A stretch of DNA of 64,000 nucleotides from Onchidella celtica. Its lineage: Eukaryota > Mollusca > Gastropoda > Systellommatophora > Onchidiidae. The notes beneath the pieces were generated by a model. It was not told the DNA's origin, made no database searches, and was given only the letters and a program-made list of their open reading frames with translations. Below, one piece after another: positions 63,169 through 64,000 of the stretch; position 1 is the first letter of the stretch, and each line of letters starts with the position of its first letter. Both the position numbers and the translations under genes were made by a program. Location: NCBI GenBank assembly GCA_963931925.1, contig OZ007567.1, forward strand, positions 77,380,686 to 77,444,685, read 5' to 3'.

Positions 63169-63510
63169 ATTATTATTAGTAGAAGTCGTAGTATTAGTGG
63201 AAGTAGTAGTAGTAGAAGTCGTAGTATTGGTGGTAATAGAAGTAGTAGTAGAATTAGTAGTATTCGTGGAAGTAGTAGTAGTAGAAGTCGTAGTATTGGT
63301 GGTAATAGAAGTAGTAGTAGAAGTTGTTGTTGTTGTTGTTGTTGTTGCAGTAGTAATGGCAGTATGGTGGTAGCCTACTAGTAGTGGTAGTAGTAGTAGT
63401 AGTGGAAGTAGTAATGGTAGAAATGGTAGTAGTAGTATTAGCACTAGTAGTGGCAGTAGTAGTAGCCGTCGTAGTGGTAGTAGCAGCAATAAGAATAATA
63501 GTAATAATTT
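63169..63510. repeat. GTA/TAG-rich trinucleotide minisatellite, right flank of the LINE
   Basis: About 340 bp of imperfect GTA/GAA/GTT triplets with a higher-order period near 33-36 bp; the same phrase GTAGAAGTCGTAGTATT recurs at 63179, 63212 and 63281. Low-complexity Val/Glu or Thr/Asn frames across it are artefacts of the repeat. It meets the truncated 5' end of the LINE at about 63168. Confidence 0.9.
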
Positions 63511-64000
63511 TTAATAACAGAGTGAGCATACTGTAATACTTCATTGATTCAACTCATCCATCGCAATAAAGTGTGTTGAATGACTTAGAAAGCTGGCATA
63601 ATTTCAATACATCTGTGTTGTTACGAGTTGGGTTATATGGAATTATTGGTGTTCGACTGCATTTAAAATATCGAGAGGTTTTTAGGATTTACTCTTCCAT
63701 ACCATGCCACATATACTAATAACAATTCGAATAAGTTTTATCAAGGACCTGCAGGGCCACAAATTTATTTACTTTAAAATCCCTAACAAATTTCGTCTAG
63801 CTCTTACATACTAAAAAGACAACATCAGCAGCATCAAATGAAAATTCAATAATATATCACTAGAAGTCTCCTCTAGATTCCTAAAAGATTATATCATTCT
63901 GACTCATTCACAATTTAATTATTACTTTCTATCTTTCAGATATAGTCTGCCTACTATCTAACAAATAATATCCTAATGTCTCAGACGACAATGTTAACTC

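Noticed and set aside
63041..63489. Val/Glu-rich and Leu- or Thr-rich frames
   Set aside because: They follow GTA/TAG-type triplet repeats flanking the LINE.

Overview
This is a 64 kb AT-rich stretch of animal nuclear DNA. It most resembles a mollusc, or at least a lophotrochozoan. The reasons are a tRNA-headed SINE with a mollusc-type tail, CR1/L2-like and RTE/Jockey-like LINE remnants, very long ATCT and CT microsatellites, and many poly-G/poly-C tracts. There is no operon structure, no ribosome-binding sites and no dense coding. The species assignment is inference. I find no host gene I can support: most open frames are under 150 codons, lie in simple repeats or transposon copies, and show no family I recognise. 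Small exons of a large gene could be hidden here, since introns of this size are ordinary in molluscs.

The window is essentially a record of transposons. The best coding feature is a 5'-truncated non-LTR retrotransposon on the minus strand at 61.06-63.17 kb. It has a full reverse transcriptase with FADD and a C-terminal C2H2 zinc knuckle thrown out of frame by a one-base change in an A run, and it sits inside a GTA/TAG-rich minisatellite. Weaker coding remnants are a CR1/L2-like LINE end with a TTATC tail (24.27-24.86 kb), a second CR1-like LINE end with an ATT tail (52.21-53.02 kb), a LINE C-terminus on the minus strand (46.39-46.50 kb), and a mariner-type transposase fragment with a DD41D spacing (21.05-21.52 kb).

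Comparing the window with itself shows several families of short non-autonomous elements. Family M1 (about 180-245 bp, TA-flanked, inverted ends beginning AGGCTGGTGGCGCACTG) has copies near 2.6, 5.7, 20.0, 20.2, 41.1, 58.6 and 60.6 kb. Family M2 (about 225-255 bp, ends beginning TCGYGACCTTAGTTCTTG) has copies near 11.8, 28.2, 33.4, 36.0, 45.5 and 57.6 kb. Family M3 has two copies (45.2 and 47.2 kb). There are hAT-like elements with 8-bp duplications (47.7 and 50.9 kb, perhaps also 38.2 kb). Family R has three copies (0.45, 15.3 and 21.7 kb), each ending near a small hairpin and flanked by 10-14 bp duplications. At 20.17-20.70 kb an M1 copy is split by a 299-bp element with its own inverted ends and an AGTTAA duplication.

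Between these lie long simple-sequence blocks. The largest is a 1 kb ATCT array with internal higher-order duplication at 31.05-32.05 kb, next to a CT-rich composite tandem repeat at 30.3-30.8 kb. A 39-bp minisatellite (53.4 kb) and a 26-bp triplicate (46.2 kb) are also present. Remaining stretches are anonymous AT-rich DNA. No cellular pathway or dedicated undescribed system is visible; the novelty is in the repeat families and their nesting.
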